Positions 27,958 through 35,757 of a DNA stretch of 64,000 nucleotides are shown one piece after another. Every line of letters starts with the position of its first letter. Position 1 is the stretch's first letter. A program made the position numbers and the translations under genes. The DNA is taken from the NCBI GenBank assembly GCA_015233015.1, contig JADFYO010000007.1, positions 30,536 to 94,535 of the forward strand, in the 5' to 3' direction. This DNA is from Nitrospirota bacterium (lineage in GTDB: Bacteria; Nitrospirota; Thermodesulfovibrionia; Thermodesulfovibrionales; Magnetobacteriaceae). The notes below the pieces were generated by a model. It was not told the DNA's origin. It was given only the letters and a program-made list of their open reading frames with translations, and did no database searches.

Positions 27958-28672
27958 CGGATTGTTGAGACTTTCCCGCATCGAGGCTGTTGAGCTTGAG
28001 CGTCAAAGGGCGCGTCTGAAATGGAAAGACGCCATGAGGCTCAGGGCAACGGAGACAATGATAAGGTGCGGGGTGCCGGTAAAGTTCTCGGCGGCAGAGG
28101 AAGGCTCCATAAGCGCAGAGCTTTGGCAGATGGCCGCGTGTGTCTTTGGCGAGCAGGGGTTGTTTATTTTTGGCCGCCCCGGCGTTGGTAAGACCCATGT
28201 TGCGGCATTATGCGTAAGGAGTTTTATTTTGCGCATGGAACCGGTGTTTCGCGAGGAAGGCGGCACTGTGCCGCAGGAGGTTGCGTATCCTTTGTTCAGC
28301 ACGGTTGCCGACATGCTGTTAGCTGTCAGGGATTCTTTCCGGCAGAGGGATTTTTCGGAAAACGATGTATTGAAAAGGTATTCAGCCGCTCCTCTTCTCG
28401 TATTGGACGACTTAGGGGGCGAAAAGGTTACCGAATGGTCGGCCAAGACATTATACGCGATAATTAACCGCAGATATGCTGAAAGGCGGCCGGTAGTTAT
28501 CACGTCTGCTATGAATTTAAAGGAGCTTGAGGACAGATACAACACTGCCAGTGCTAGTACCGGCAGCGCTATTGCCATAAGGATAACTGAAACGAGCAAA
28601 ATATTGAGCCTTCAGGCGGCTCGAAAGACTGCGGCCCCGGGCCGTAAAAGGAGGACAGATGAGAGAGTATGA
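27944..28672 (+). CDS. DnaC-like helicase loader ATPase
   Basis: 242 residues from a GTG preceded by GGAGGCAGA. Walker A GRPGVGKTH (about 77-85), Walker B LLVLDDLGGEK, sensor-I TSAMN and an arginine finger in IAIRITE identify the DnaC/IstB AAA family. The N-terminal about 60 residues would bind the replicative helicase. It overlaps both neighbours, so the three plus-strand genes form one translational unit. The partner initiator just upstream argues for DnaC and against an IstB transposition helper. Confidence 0.85.
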   Translation: MQGADGLLRLSRIEAVELERQRARLKWKDAMRLRATETMIRCGVPVKFSAAEEGSISAELWQMAACVFGEQGLFIFGRPGVGKTHVAALCVRSFILRMEPVFREEGGTVPQEVAYPLFSTVADMLLAVRDSFRQRDFSENDVLKRYSAAPLLVLDDLGGEKVTEWSAKTLYAIINRRYAERRPVVITSAMNLKELEDRYNTASASTGSAIAIRITETSKILSLQAARKTAAPGRKRRTDERV

Positions 28673-29036
28673 GGTGTCAAAAAAAGGCGTTGCTTTAGTA
28701 ACATCATGTATGAGGTGCAAAAAGTACATAAGCTGCAATGAGACATGCGTATATGTTGACATGCTTTTGCCGGTGATTCCTAATTCGCCCGAAGTCCCCG
28801 TGGACGGTAATGTGCTGACACGCGACTACAAGGAGGTACTGAACGATCTCAGAGAAGGCAAGGAGATGTTCAAAAAAATACACATTGGAAAAATCAGACA
28901 GATAAAAGACATCAGGCTTCGCGCTATAGCATCGATGATATACGGCAAAATCAGTATATTTGAGATAGCCGCGTTATTAGACAAATCTGTCTCGCAGATA
29001 TACAGAATAGTAGGCAGGGGGCAATCACAGGCCTGA
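28659..29036 (+). CDS. Cys-rich HTH protein, possible phage late regulator
   Basis: 125 residues. An N-terminal cysteine cluster (SCMRCKKYISCNETC, about 17-31) is likely a zinc or iron-sulfur site. A C-terminal helix-turn-helix (IYGKISIFEIAALLDKSVSQIYRIV) resembles sigma-70 region 4 or transposase-type HTHs. It sits last in the replication operon, where phages often encode a late-gene activator. That role is inferred from place. GGAGG precedes the ATG. Confidence 0.65.
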   Translation: MREYEVSKKGVALVTSCMRCKKYISCNETCVYVDMLLPVIPNSPEVPVDGNVLTRDYKEVLNDLREGKEMFKKIHIGKIRQIKDIRLRAIASMIYGKISIFEIAALLDKSVSQIYRIVGRGQSQA

Positions 29037-29297
29037 TTTGTCAGCGCATCTCTTCAGGAAGGTTCTGCACGATGGATAAGCGGAGCATCGGTATCTTACG
29101 AGCCCCTCTTTTTTCATATACTGGTGCATGGACCTTCCGCAGACGGGACAGCTAGGCCTGTCTAAAGGCGCAGCGCCGACAGAAAACTGCCTCCCGCAGA
29201 CCAGACACAAACGCCGCGGTTTACCGGTTCTCGTCCTCCCGTACTTATAGTACGCGTCGAGACCGCATACAGGGCATCTTACCTGATATTCCTCCAC
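29025..29297 (-). CDS. zinc-ribbon protein
   Basis: 90 residues with three CxxC knuckles: CPVCG near 8, CLVCG near 31, CPVCG near 50, and further cysteines in CSAYPSC. The first pair with KYGRTRTGKPRRLCLVCG resembles the zinc ribbon of IS1-type InsA proteins and of phage-borne ribbons. It starts at GTG and overlaps the previous convergent gene by 12 bases. No transposase catalytic partner is next to it. Confidence 0.65.
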   Translation of the reverse strand: MEEYQVRCPVCGLDAYYKYGRTRTGKPRRLCLVCGRQFSVGAAPLDRPSCPVCGRSMHQYMKKEGLVRYRCSAYPSCRTFLKRCADKSGL

Positions 29298-29367
29298 CTG
29301 TCAATACCCCCGTGCCGGTATAATAACATAAACACGAAATTTCTATAGCATTTTTCAAATGTGGGTG

Positions 29368-29796
29368 CTATTTACCGCCAAGCTCTATTATGAACCGAAT
29401 ATATTCATCTACATCTTTTATATCGGGCATTGGATAACCCGGGCATCTTTCTTGAGACAAGGCATCGAGATCCATTGCCAGACAGTCAAGTTCGCTTTCA
29501 AATGCCCAATCTGGCTCAAACATTAATTCCTCTGTAAATCTATCGGTGGGGCGAATCAGCGCTGCTGGTATAGCTAATGCGCGAGATATATCGTTAAGTA
29601 TTTCAATGACCTGGTCTTTAGGCAGCCCCGAAGAGTAATAGTATTGCCGATAAAACTCATCGGGGCTTAATTCCGCCCTGTCAGAAAACCGCTTCGCCCG
29701 TGCCGCCATTGCTATGTTGAAGAGTGGTTTATGTAATATTATAGCAAGCACTATTAAGATAGCGCATACAATAATATCTATATTCCAGATTGTCAA
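29368..29796 (-). CDS. membrane-anchored small protein, unrecognised
   Basis: 142 residues. A TTG start with AGGAG 8 bases upstream opens a single N-terminal membrane segment (about 6-24), then an acidic cytosolic domain beginning LSPDEFYRQYYYSSGLP and a helical region similar in feel to acyl-carrier-like DUF1493 proteins. It follows the next entry by 35 bases on the same strand, so the two are co-expressed. A toxin/immunity or effector relation is possible but not shown by any motif. Confidence 0.55.
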   Translation of the reverse strand: MTIWNIDIIVCAILIVLAIILHKPLFNIAMAARAKRFSDRAELSPDEFYRQYYYSSGLPKDQVIEILNDISRALAIPAALIRPTDRFTEELMFEPDWAFESELDCLAMDLDALSQERCPGYPMPDIKDVDEYIRFIIELGGK

Positions 29797-29831
29797 GTAA
29801 ACACTCCTATACCTATACGGATAAAAGTTAG

Positions 29832-30491
29832 CTATTCTATCATCAAACCATCTATATATGGAAATAGACGACAGGATTTATTATCGCATGAATCACTTTT
29901 ATATGAACAATGCTCTATGCAATTAGCTTCAGCTGAAATATCCCAGGCACCTTCACCTAACGTTAGTCCAATCGCAGCCCGTCCACCGTACTTGGCTATA
30001 GAGTTCAACTGGCTTACCCCCGGGAATCTCTTTTTTAGATTATGCTGCAATAAATGCCGCCATGATGTTGGATGACGAGGACTTCCAAATCCAGCACGGG
30101 GAGTTAATCCAACGGACCTGTTAAGAGGAGGATTAAATACATCATGTTTAGTCAACGCCTCCGGATGTTCAGTCAACCACTCCGGCAACTGGAATTTATT
30201 CTCATCTATACATTGTTGCAGACAATGTAATGCCTCTTCTGTATCCTTATTGAGGTGAATATACTTCAAAGACAACTCAGCAAGTGCATATAGAACTGAG
30301 TTACACGCTTCTGTCATTAAGTCAATAGATCTCCCGGGCGTTGAAGAGAAACGTATAATTTCTTTATTGAATTCGCCAAGTAATTCAGTAACTCTAATTG
30401 TATCGATAGGCTCATGTGAAATCTCCTGCTCTATTTCGCCAAGTAATGCAATAAGTCTGTCTGTGCCAATGACCTTATTTAAGTCCTCCAT
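29832..30491 (-). CDS. unrecognised protein with a Cys/Gly-rich C-terminus
   Basis: 219 residues with AAGGAGAG before the ATG. Residues 1-115 are helical and acidic. The C-terminal third changes character: basic HNLKKRFPG, a glycine-rich hydrophobic stretch (YGGRAAIGLTLGEGAWD) and six cysteines in the last 30 residues. The end resembles C-terminal regions of secreted or polymorphic proteins, but no family is recognised. First gene of a two-gene operon with the membrane-anchored protein. Confidence 0.5.
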   Translation of the reverse strand: MEDLNKVIGTDRLIALLGEIEQEISHEPIDTIRVTELLGEFNKEIIRFSSTPGRSIDLMTEACNSVLYALAELSLKYIHLNKDTEEALHCLQQCIDENKFQLPEWLTEHPEALTKHDVFNPPLNRSVGLTPRAGFGSPRHPTSWRHLLQHNLKKRFPGVSQLNSIAKYGGRAAIGLTLGEGAWDISAEANCIEHCSYKSDSCDNKSCRLFPYIDGLMIE

Positions 30492-30777
30492 GTTCGTTCT
30501 CTCCTTTTAGTGTACAAAAATTATCATTGCTTATGCAATGTTTGTTTATATTTATGAAGGGCGGGGGATACAAGGTAAAGGTTCGATCTCGTTATCTCCG
30601 GCTCCCCTCAATTTTAATACAAAACTTTTCCGGCATCATCCTCCTGTGGTATGGTTTTATGACCGCTAATGCGGCCATTTCGATCAATAATGATGTATTT
30701 GCGAGTTAGTGAAACAACCTGTATTGCAGTAAATATATTTTGCTATAATACATTATGGTTTATTTGTCAAGTGGGAA
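30492..30777 (+). promoter_or_regulatory. spacer with the promoter of the redox-stress cluster
   Basis: An extended -10 (TGCTATAAT, TATAAT at 30744-30749) lies in AT-rich sequence about 30 bases upstream of the first frame of the cluster; the -35 is poor. The rest of this 286-base space has no supported gene. A 60-codon plus-strand frame at 30527-30709 has no ribosome-binding site and little coding character. Confidence 0.5.
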
Positions 30778-30960
30778 TTGGGAGTGTTGGTCATTTTTAA
30801 TGATTTCCCCCCTCTTGACGAGGGACTTGGGTTACTGGTAAAATTAGTAAATACTGTTTTTACAGGTTTACAGAACCTGATTGACATGGGGTTTCATGGC
30901 ACCTTGCCGGTTACGGCAGACGCGCCGGTGGAAAAGTCAGCCAGTATGAAGCCAGCATAA
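30778..30960 (+). CDS. small protein upstream of the RCKP rubredoxin, doubtful
   Basis: 60 codons from a TTG (a GTG two codons on is an alternative). It ends TAA at 30958-30960, directly before the AGGAGG of the next gene, which is the spacing of an operon. The composition is plausible for a real acidic, amphipathic protein (FNDFPPLDEGLGLLVKLVN). No ribosome-binding site is clear and no family is recognised. Confidence 0.4.
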   Translation: MGVLVIFNDFPPLDEGLGLLVKLVNTVFTGLQNLIDMGFHGTLPVTADAPVEKSASMKPA

Positions 30961-30975
30961 AGGAGGTGTGTGAGG

Positions 30976-31083
30976 GTGGCAGTCTTTAAATGTGAGAAAT
31001 GCGGCACAGTAAAAGAAGGCAGGTGTAAGCCTCAGAAGTGTCCCAAGTGCGGTGAAAAGGCTACGATGAAAAAAGAAGAGTGA
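30976..31083 (+). CDS. RCKP-type rubredoxin-like peptide
   Basis: 35 residues from a GTG, with AAAGGAGG 9 bases upstream. Two knuckles, CEKCG and CPKCG, flank the RCKP motif that names this rubredoxin-like family. It would bind one iron or zinc with four cysteines and act as a small electron carrier. It heads a cluster of iron-cysteine redox proteins (rubredoxin, superoxide reductase, desulforedoxin), which supports an electron-transfer role in oxygen defence. The gene is followed at once by the next ribosome-binding site. Confidence 0.85.
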   Translation: MAVFKCEKCGTVKEGRCKPQKCPKCGEKATMKKEE

Positions 31084-31097
31084 GGAGGGTTACGGTT

Positions 31098-31550
31098 ATG
31101 TGTATGGATCACACATTTAAGTGCAGCTGCGGTGCGCAGGAAGTCAGCATAAATTTCAGGAATGAGATATTGCCGCCTGAGACATTGCTGGGGCTTTATT
31201 GCCCTGAGTGCAGCAAGGGTGTCGCTTTCAATCCGGACACGATGATCGCCGACAACGGCTGGATCTTAGAATACGAAATGGACGTAGCACGCATGATGGC
31301 GAGGAGCCTGCCCGCCGAACATTTGAGAAACCTCTCTCCGGCGGTTATATTCGACGAAGATTATTGCTCATGGCGCGGCATTTATCCAAACGACCATGTG
31401 GACAGTCTTCGTGAGAAAGAAGAAATCATATCGATTGCAAAGGTCAATCCTAAGCAGTATCTGCAAGAGATAAAGGCCTGGGCAAATACGCGCATTGAGC
31501 GCCTGAAAAGCCAGGGATGGAGGAAGGCGCATGAGCGGGTCACAGTTTAA
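31098..31550 (+). CDS. zinc-ribbon protein of unknown function
   Basis: About 150 residues. The ATG at 31098 follows GAGGAGGG; the frame continues upstream to 31080 but that would overlap the preceding stop. Two CxxC-type pairs (CSCGAQ near the N-terminus, CPECSKG near 37) form a probable metal site, followed by a helical domain with no recognised motif (ARMMARSLPAEHLRNLSP). It is co-transcribed with the RCKP peptide upstream and a further small Cys protein that overlaps its 3' end by 20 bases. Confidence 0.65.
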   Translation: MCMDHTFKCSCGAQEVSINFRNEILPPETLLGLYCPECSKGVAFNPDTMIADNGWILEYEMDVARMMARSLPAEHLRNLSPAVIFDEDYCSWRGIYPNDHVDSLREKEEIISIAKVNPKQYLQEIKAWANTRIERLKSQGWRKAHERVTV

Positions 31551-31701
31551 GGAAAAACCACTCTGCTCTGTCACCTCTGCGGCCGTCCCAGGCACGGTGG
31601 AGTGTCCTGAGTGCGGGGCGGCGCTCGAGATATGGAGCGACGAGGACGAGGTGCGCTGTAACGGCTGCGGTGCGTGTGTGGTGGTCAAAAATGCAATATG
31701 A
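31531..31701 (+). CDS. 56-residue four-cysteine protein
   Basis: 56 residues from an ATG with GGAGGAAGG upstream. Its start lies inside the end of the previous gene (20-base overlap, different frame). CPECG near 25 and CNGCG near 45 form a rubredoxin-like or zinc-ribbon site in an otherwise acidic protein. Too short for many gene finders. It closes the first subcluster before a 180-base gap with AT-rich promoter-like sequence. Confidence 0.65.
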   Translation: MSGSQFKEKPLCSVTSAAVPGTVECPECGAALEIWSDEDEVRCNGCGACVVVKNAI

Positions 31702-31882
31702 ACGGGCGGGCGGGAATTATAGGTAATTTCCCTATATATATTCTAAAATAATCCTATATGGAAACCTGCCTTCTACCGATTGATTCAAGGTTTCATTCGT
31801 GTAATAATTATCGGGTGACGAGCCGGACTCTGGCGGTTAACCGTTAAAATAAGGTAGCAAGAGAAATTAAGGTGGTGAGAGA

Positions 31883-33136
31883 ATGAATGCTATAGAAATC
31901 AAACCGGATATATACTGGGTAGGCGTCGTCGATTGGGCGGTGAGGGATTTCCACGGTTACGTAACGCCAAATGGGACGACGTACAATAATTATCTTATCT
32001 TAGATGAAGAGGTAACACTGGTCGATACCGTCAAACACGACTTTCTCGATGTTGGCATAGCCAACATAAAGAGTGTCATTGATCCGTCCAGGATAAAAAA
32101 CATAGTAATCAACCACATTGAAAACGACCATATGGGCGCCCTCGAGCAGGTTATGGAGATTGTCCCCAAGGATGTTACCATCTACACCACTCAGAGGGGC
32201 ATGGCAGGGATGGACAGATTTTTCGACATCTCAAAGTGGACAGTTAAAACCGTCAAGACCGGCGATGAGTTAATAACCGGGAAATATAAGTTGAAATTCA
32301 TAGAGACCCCGATGATACACTGGCCGGACTCGATGATGACGTATGTGGAAGGGGCCAAGCTCCTCCTGTCGCAGGACGCCTTCGGTCAGCACATTGCCAC
32401 CGCATCGCGCTTTGACGACGAGTTCATTGGCTGCGAGTCTCTGACCGAACTAAAAGACGCCACCGTTGACTACTATGCCAATATCCTGATGCCCTTTGGC
32501 GCGTTGATTAAGTCAAAAATAGGCGAAATTCAAAAAATGGGTATCGAAATAGACATGATTGCCCCTGACCACGGCATTATATGGAGGACAGATCCAGAGC
32601 GTGCGATACAGATGTACCTCGACATGGCAAACAATCAGGCCGATGAGAGAATTGTTATAATATACGATACCATGTGGCACAGCACCGAACAGATGACCCT
32701 CCCCATAATGAGGGGCATACGCGACGAGGGGGTTGACTGCAAGGTGATAAAACTGCGCTCTACCCCTATGAGTGTCGCAATAAAAGAGTTCTGGAAGGCA
32801 AGGGGCTGCCTGATAGGCTCTCCGACATTAAATAACGAGGTATTTCCTTCGATAGCGGAATTTATGGTTCACCTGATGGGGCTGCGTCCTAAGGAGCGGC
32901 TGATGGGTGGCTTTGGCAGTTACGGCTGGGGCGGAGGGGCAGTGAACTGGCTTTATGACATGTTTAGCAAAATGAAACTGCCGGTAATAGAGCCGGGAGT
33001 TCAGATACTATACAGGCTAAAGCCTGACGATGAGAAGACGTGTTATGACTTTGGCCGCAATTTTGCGCGTCAGGTGAAGGAATATCAGCAAAAATTTACC
33101 GGCACATCGGCGCCGATGCTTAAAAAGGAGGGTTAA
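31883..33136 (+). CDS. flavodiiron protein (A-type flavoprotein)
   Basis: 417 residues. The beta-lactamase-like domain carries the diiron ligands HIENDHMG (H-x-E-x-D-H), IHWPDSM, QDAFGQH and DHGIIWR. The C-terminal flavodoxin domain (about 260-400, IIYDTMWHSTEQM) binds FMN. Family members reduce oxygen to water or nitric oxide to nitrous oxide, using rubredoxin as donor. A rubredoxin gene starts 2 bases after its stop, so the donor is encoded with it. GGTGGTGAGAG precedes the ATG. Confidence 0.94.
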   Translation: MNAIEIKPDIYWVGVVDWAVRDFHGYVTPNGTTYNNYLILDEEVTLVDTVKHDFLDVGIANIKSVIDPSRIKNIVINHIENDHMGALEQVMEIVPKDVTIYTTQRGMAGMDRFFDISKWTVKTVKTGDELITGKYKLKFIETPMIHWPDSMMTYVEGAKLLLSQDAFGQHIATASRFDDEFIGCESLTELKDATVDYYANILMPFGALIKSKIGEIQKMGIEIDMIAPDHGIIWRTDPERAIQMYLDMANNQADERIVIIYDTMWHSTEQMTLPIMRGIRDEGVDCKVIKLRSTPMSVAIKEFWKARGCLIGSPTLNNEVFPSIAEFMVHLMGLRPKERLMGGFGSYGWGGGAVNWLYDMFSKMKLPVIEPGVQILYRLKPDDEKTCYDFGRNFARQVKEYQQKFTGTSAPMLKKEG

Positions 33137-33138
33137 TT

Positions 33139-33267
33139 ATGTACAGATGCACCGTATGTGGATGGATTTACGATGAGACAAAAGAAGGAACCCCGTTCAA
33201 CGATTTGCACGACGACTACACGTGCCCGGTGTGTAACGCCCCAAAGGAGGCATTTGAGCCTGCATAG
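33139..33267 (+). CDS. rubredoxin
   Basis: 42 residues, the small end of the family. MYRCTVCGWIYD at the start and CPVCNAPKEAFEP at the end give the two CxxC knuckles that hold a single iron. It is placed 2 bases after the flavodiiron gene, with GGAGG inside the end of that gene, so translation is coupled. It is the probable electron donor to the flavodiiron protein and to superoxide reductase downstream. Confidence 0.93.
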   Translation: MYRCTVCGWIYDETKEGTPFNDLHDDYTCPVCNAPKEAFEPA

Positions 33268-33310
33268 GATTGTCCGTCAAGGGTTATTAATGAAGTAAGG
33301 AGGTATTATA

Positions 33311-33685
33311 ATGTCAGAGAAGAGTTTATTCTGTGGTATGAACAAACCAGCCGACCCCGGCAGCCTGACGGAGACAGAGAAAAAGCATATGCCCGTTATT
33401 GATTGCCCCGATACGGTGAAGTCAGGGGAGCCGTTTAAGGTAACAATCAAGGTAGGTGAAATTCCTCATGTTATGCAGGAAGCCCACAGTATCCAGTGGA
33501 TTGAGGTCTTCACGGGAGAGAATTTCAGGGTAAGAATTGATTTGACGCCGGTGTCCACACTTCCCCAAGTAACTATAACACTAGTAAATAGTGGACCGCA
33601 TCCCACCTCAGTGATAAGGGTTGTCGAAAGATGTAATCTCCACGGCCAGTGGGAGGCCGTAAAGCAAATCACCATAAATGAATAA
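33311..33685 (+). CDS. superoxide reductase (class II, neelaredoxin-like)
   Basis: 124 residues. The catalytic iron ligands are present: EKKHMPVI with the Glu-Lys pair and first His, IPHVMQEAHSIQWIE with two more His, and the C-terminal CNLHGQWE with Cys and His. It lacks the N-terminal desulforedoxin domain; a separate desulforedoxin is encoded at 34403. It reduces superoxide to peroxide with electrons from rubredoxin. AAGGAGG precedes the ATG. The peroxiredoxin that follows would remove the peroxide. Confidence 0.93.
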   Translation: MSEKSLFCGMNKPADPGSLTETEKKHMPVIDCPDTVKSGEPFKVTIKVGEIPHVMQEAHSIQWIEVFTGENFRVRIDLTPVSTLPQVTITLVNSGPHPTSVIRVVERCNLHGQWEAVKQITINE

Positions 33686-33740
33686 GGCCGCTGCGGCGGC
33701 CATGCGTTTAATTTAAAAACAAAACAGGAGGAGAGAAAAC

Positions 33741-34370
33741 ATGTGTGATGATTTAGATTATGGCGACGTATGCTGCGGATTGAGAGTAGGGCAACAGGTA
33801 CCTGAGTTTAAAATAGACATATACGACCCGGTGAAGAAGGACTTTGGCGAGATTGCGCTTGAAGACCTGAAAAAGGCTGGCAAGTGGACTGTCCTCGTAT
33901 TTTATCCGGCGGATTTTACGTTTGTCTGCGCGACAGAGTTTGCGGCCCTTGCCGGTCTCTATGAGGAGTTTAAAAATAGCGGCGCCGAGCTGATTACTGT
34001 GAGCACGGATACGAAGTTTACGCATCTGGCATGGCACAAAGACGAGAAGTCCCTCGAGAACGTCAAATACCCAATGGGTGCAGACCGCAACACCGCCGTG
34101 TCGAGGCTCTTTGGCGTGTATGACGACTGCTCCGGCCTTGACCTCAGGGGTTCTTTTATTATAAGTCCCGATGGTGCGCTCTTAAATTCCGAGATAAATT
34201 TCTACAATCTCGGGAGAAACATGGACGAGCTTTTGAGAAAGCTAAAGGCAAATATTTACCTGTCAAAGCATGGAACTGAGGCCTGCCCGTCGAAATGGAA
34301 GGCCGATGGTGACAAGACCCTTACGCCGGGCGCCGCGCTAGTCGGCAAGGTTGCAGAGGCCCTAAAATAA
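33741..34370 (+). CDS. 2-Cys peroxiredoxin (AhpC/Prx1 type)
   Basis: 209 residues. The peroxidatic Cys is in [11 protein letters not shown] (about 62) and the resolving Cys in EACPSKWK (about 180). It has extra cysteines near the N-terminus (CCGL). It reduces hydrogen peroxide and organic peroxides. Reductant could come from the glutaredoxin-like or flavoprotein genes of the same cluster, as no AhpF is present. AGGAGGAG lies before the ATG. Confidence 0.93.
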   Translation: MCDDLDYGDVCCGLRVGQQVPEFKIDIYDPVKKDFGEIALEDLKKAGKWTVLVFYPADFTFVCATEFAALAGLYEEFKNSGAELITVSTDTKFTHLAWHKDEKSLENVKYPMGADRNTAVSRLFGVYDDCSGLDLRGSFIISPDGALLNSEINFYNLGRNMDELLRKLKANIYLSKHGTEACPSKWKADGDKTLTPGAALVGKVAEALK

Positions 34371-34402
34371 GCCGAAATAAATCGGCACAATTTCAAGGAG
34401 GC

Positions 34403-34531
34403 ATGAAAATGGCAGTTAAGAAAGAAGGTGAGAAGTATAAGTGTAACGTATGTGGAAACGAGGTCGTAGTGACGAAAGTTGGCGGCGGCGAGCTGGTCTG
34501 CTGCGGTGAGCCGATGGAGTTACAGGGTTAG
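34403..34531 (+). CDS. desulforedoxin (stand-alone iron-cysteine domain)
   Basis: 42 residues. [10 protein letters not shown] and [12 protein letters not shown] match the N-terminal domain of desulfoferrodoxin, which binds one Fe(Cys)4. Here it is a separate protein, complementing the class II superoxide reductase encoded upstream. CAAGGAGG precedes the ATG at 34403; the Met at codon 3 is an alternative start. Confidence 0.9.
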   Translation: MKMAVKKEGEKYKCNVCGNEVVVTKVGGGELVCCGEPMELQG

Positions 34532-34552
34532 CCGGAATATCGCGGTTGCAAT

Positions 34553-35125
34553 ATGATGAAATGTACCGCCATACTCGGCAGTCCCAGGATAAACGGCAAC
34601 ACCGAGATACTGATAAACGAGGCCATCAGGGCAGTCAAAGAAGAGGGCTGCCCTGTTGAGCTGTTTCGCCCGCACGGCATGGACCTTGCCCCGTGCAGCA
34701 ATTGCGGAGGATGTGAAGAGACAGGCAGGTGTGTCATAGATGACGACATGAACGAAGTATATAGGGCCATATACACCTCTGACAGGTTTATTGTGGCGTC
34801 GCCGATATTTTTCTTCGGCCTGACAGCTCAGCTTAAGGGTTTGATAGACAGGTGCCAGGCGCTTTGGTGTGAAAAGTATCTGCTTGGACGCCCGATACCG
34901 GAGGGGCAGGAAGGCCGTAAGGGTCTCCTTATTATGGTAGGGGGCATGGATAAAGAGATCGGCTTTACAAGCGCCGGGGCAACTGCAACCGCCTTTTTCA
35001 GAACCATAAGCGTCCCTAAACACGAGACTGTTTATTTCACAAAGGTAGATTCCATAGGTGCGATACGCGAACATCCAACCGCGTTAAGAGATGTTTATAA
35101 CGCCGCTAAAAGGCTGATCTTATGA
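34553..35125 (+). CDS. NADPH-dependent FMN reductase family flavoprotein
   Basis: 190 residues. The flavodoxin-like start MKCTAILGSPRINGNTE forms the FMN phosphate loop. PCSNCGGCEETGRCVIDDDM contains the Cys cluster seen in iron-sulfur flavoproteins. ASPIFFFGLTAQLK and a C-terminal helix complete the fold. It may pass electrons from NAD(P)H to the small iron-cysteine carriers of the cluster. It begins 21 bases after the desulforedoxin stop; a second ATG follows the first. Confidence 0.88.
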   Translation: MMKCTAILGSPRINGNTEILINEAIRAVKEEGCPVELFRPHGMDLAPCSNCGGCEETGRCVIDDDMNEVYRAIYTSDRFIVASPIFFFGLTAQLKGLIDRCQALWCEKYLLGRPIPEGQEGRKGLLIMVGGMDKEIGFTSAGATATAFFRTISVPKHETVYFTKVDSIGAIREHPTALRDVYNAAKRLIL

Positions 35126-35155
35126 TCGCCGGCATTATAAGGGGAAACTAAACAC

Positions 35156-35419
35156 ATGAGTGAGAAAAAAACCGTATTATTTGCCCTGAGCACTTGTCCT
35201 TCGTGCAGGAAGACAAAGGAGTTTCTTACAAAAAATAACATTGAATTCGTCCTCGCGGAGATGGACACGCTCGACATAGAATCACGCGATAAGCTCCTCT
35301 TAGAAGTTAAAAAGTATAACCCGCGTGAGACATTCCCAACAATTGTAGTCGATGGAGGGCGAACGGTAATCGTAGGGTTCAACGAGACAGCCATCAAAAA
35401 GGAATACGATATTAAATAA
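35156..35419 (+). CDS. glutaredoxin-like protein
   Basis: 87 residues with a thioredoxin-fold start KTVLFALSTCPSCRKTKEFL; the CPSC pair is at about 14-17. The cis-proline motif ETFPTIVVDGG and GFNETAIKK follow. Families of this size reduce disulfides in peroxiredoxins or ribonucleotide reductase. In this cluster it is a candidate reductant for the peroxiredoxin. A GGGGAAA sequence is 10 bases upstream of the ATG. Confidence 0.88.
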   Translation: MSEKKTVLFALSTCPSCRKTKEFLTKNNIEFVLAEMDTLDIESRDKLLLEVKKYNPRETFPTIVVDGGRTVIVGFNETAIKKEYDIK

Positions 35420-35442
35420 CGCGTAATAATATGGGAGGCCAT

Positions 35443-35757
35443 ATGAAAAAGTTACCGGCACATTATTCAAAATTAAAAGAGAGACACGGCAGCCTGATAG
35501 ACGCGGTAGAGACACTGGGCAAAGCTGTAAAGACCGCCGGCCCGCTTGACGCCATGACGGCTGAACTTATACAGCTTGCCGCCGCCGTTGCGATACGCGC
35601 GGAGGGTTCAGTCCACAGCCACACGCGCAGGGCGCTCACAAACGGGGCAACTCACGAACAGGTCAGGCACACAGCCGTCCTGCTCACCAGCGTTGTAGGA
35701 TTCCCCGCCGTTGCCGCCGCCCTTACATGGATAGACGATGTCATCGAGGGCAGCTGA
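35443..35757 (+). CDS. carboxymuconolactone decarboxylase-like protein without the CxxC pair
   Basis: 104 residues from the ATG at 35443, which follows GGGAGG; a further ATG at 35431 would place that site inside the gene. The AhpD/CMD fold is recognisable (MTAELIQLAAAVAIRAEG, then HSHTRRALTNGATHEQVRHTAVLL). Peroxidase members have CxxCxxxH; here the positions read SVHSHTRR, so no redox cysteines. It may be a decarboxylase-type or non-catalytic member. It sits between the glutaredoxin and FabF genes and overlaps the latter by 20 bases. Confidence 0.8.
   Translation: MKKLPAHYSKLKERHGSLIDAVETLGKAVKTAGPLDAMTAELIQLAAAVAIRAEGSVHSHTRRALTNGATHEQVRHTAVLLTSVVGFPAVAAALTWIDDVIEGS

Noticed and set aside
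30527..30709. 60-codon plus-strand frame
   Set aside because: No start signal and no family likeness; it is probably chance in a promoter region.
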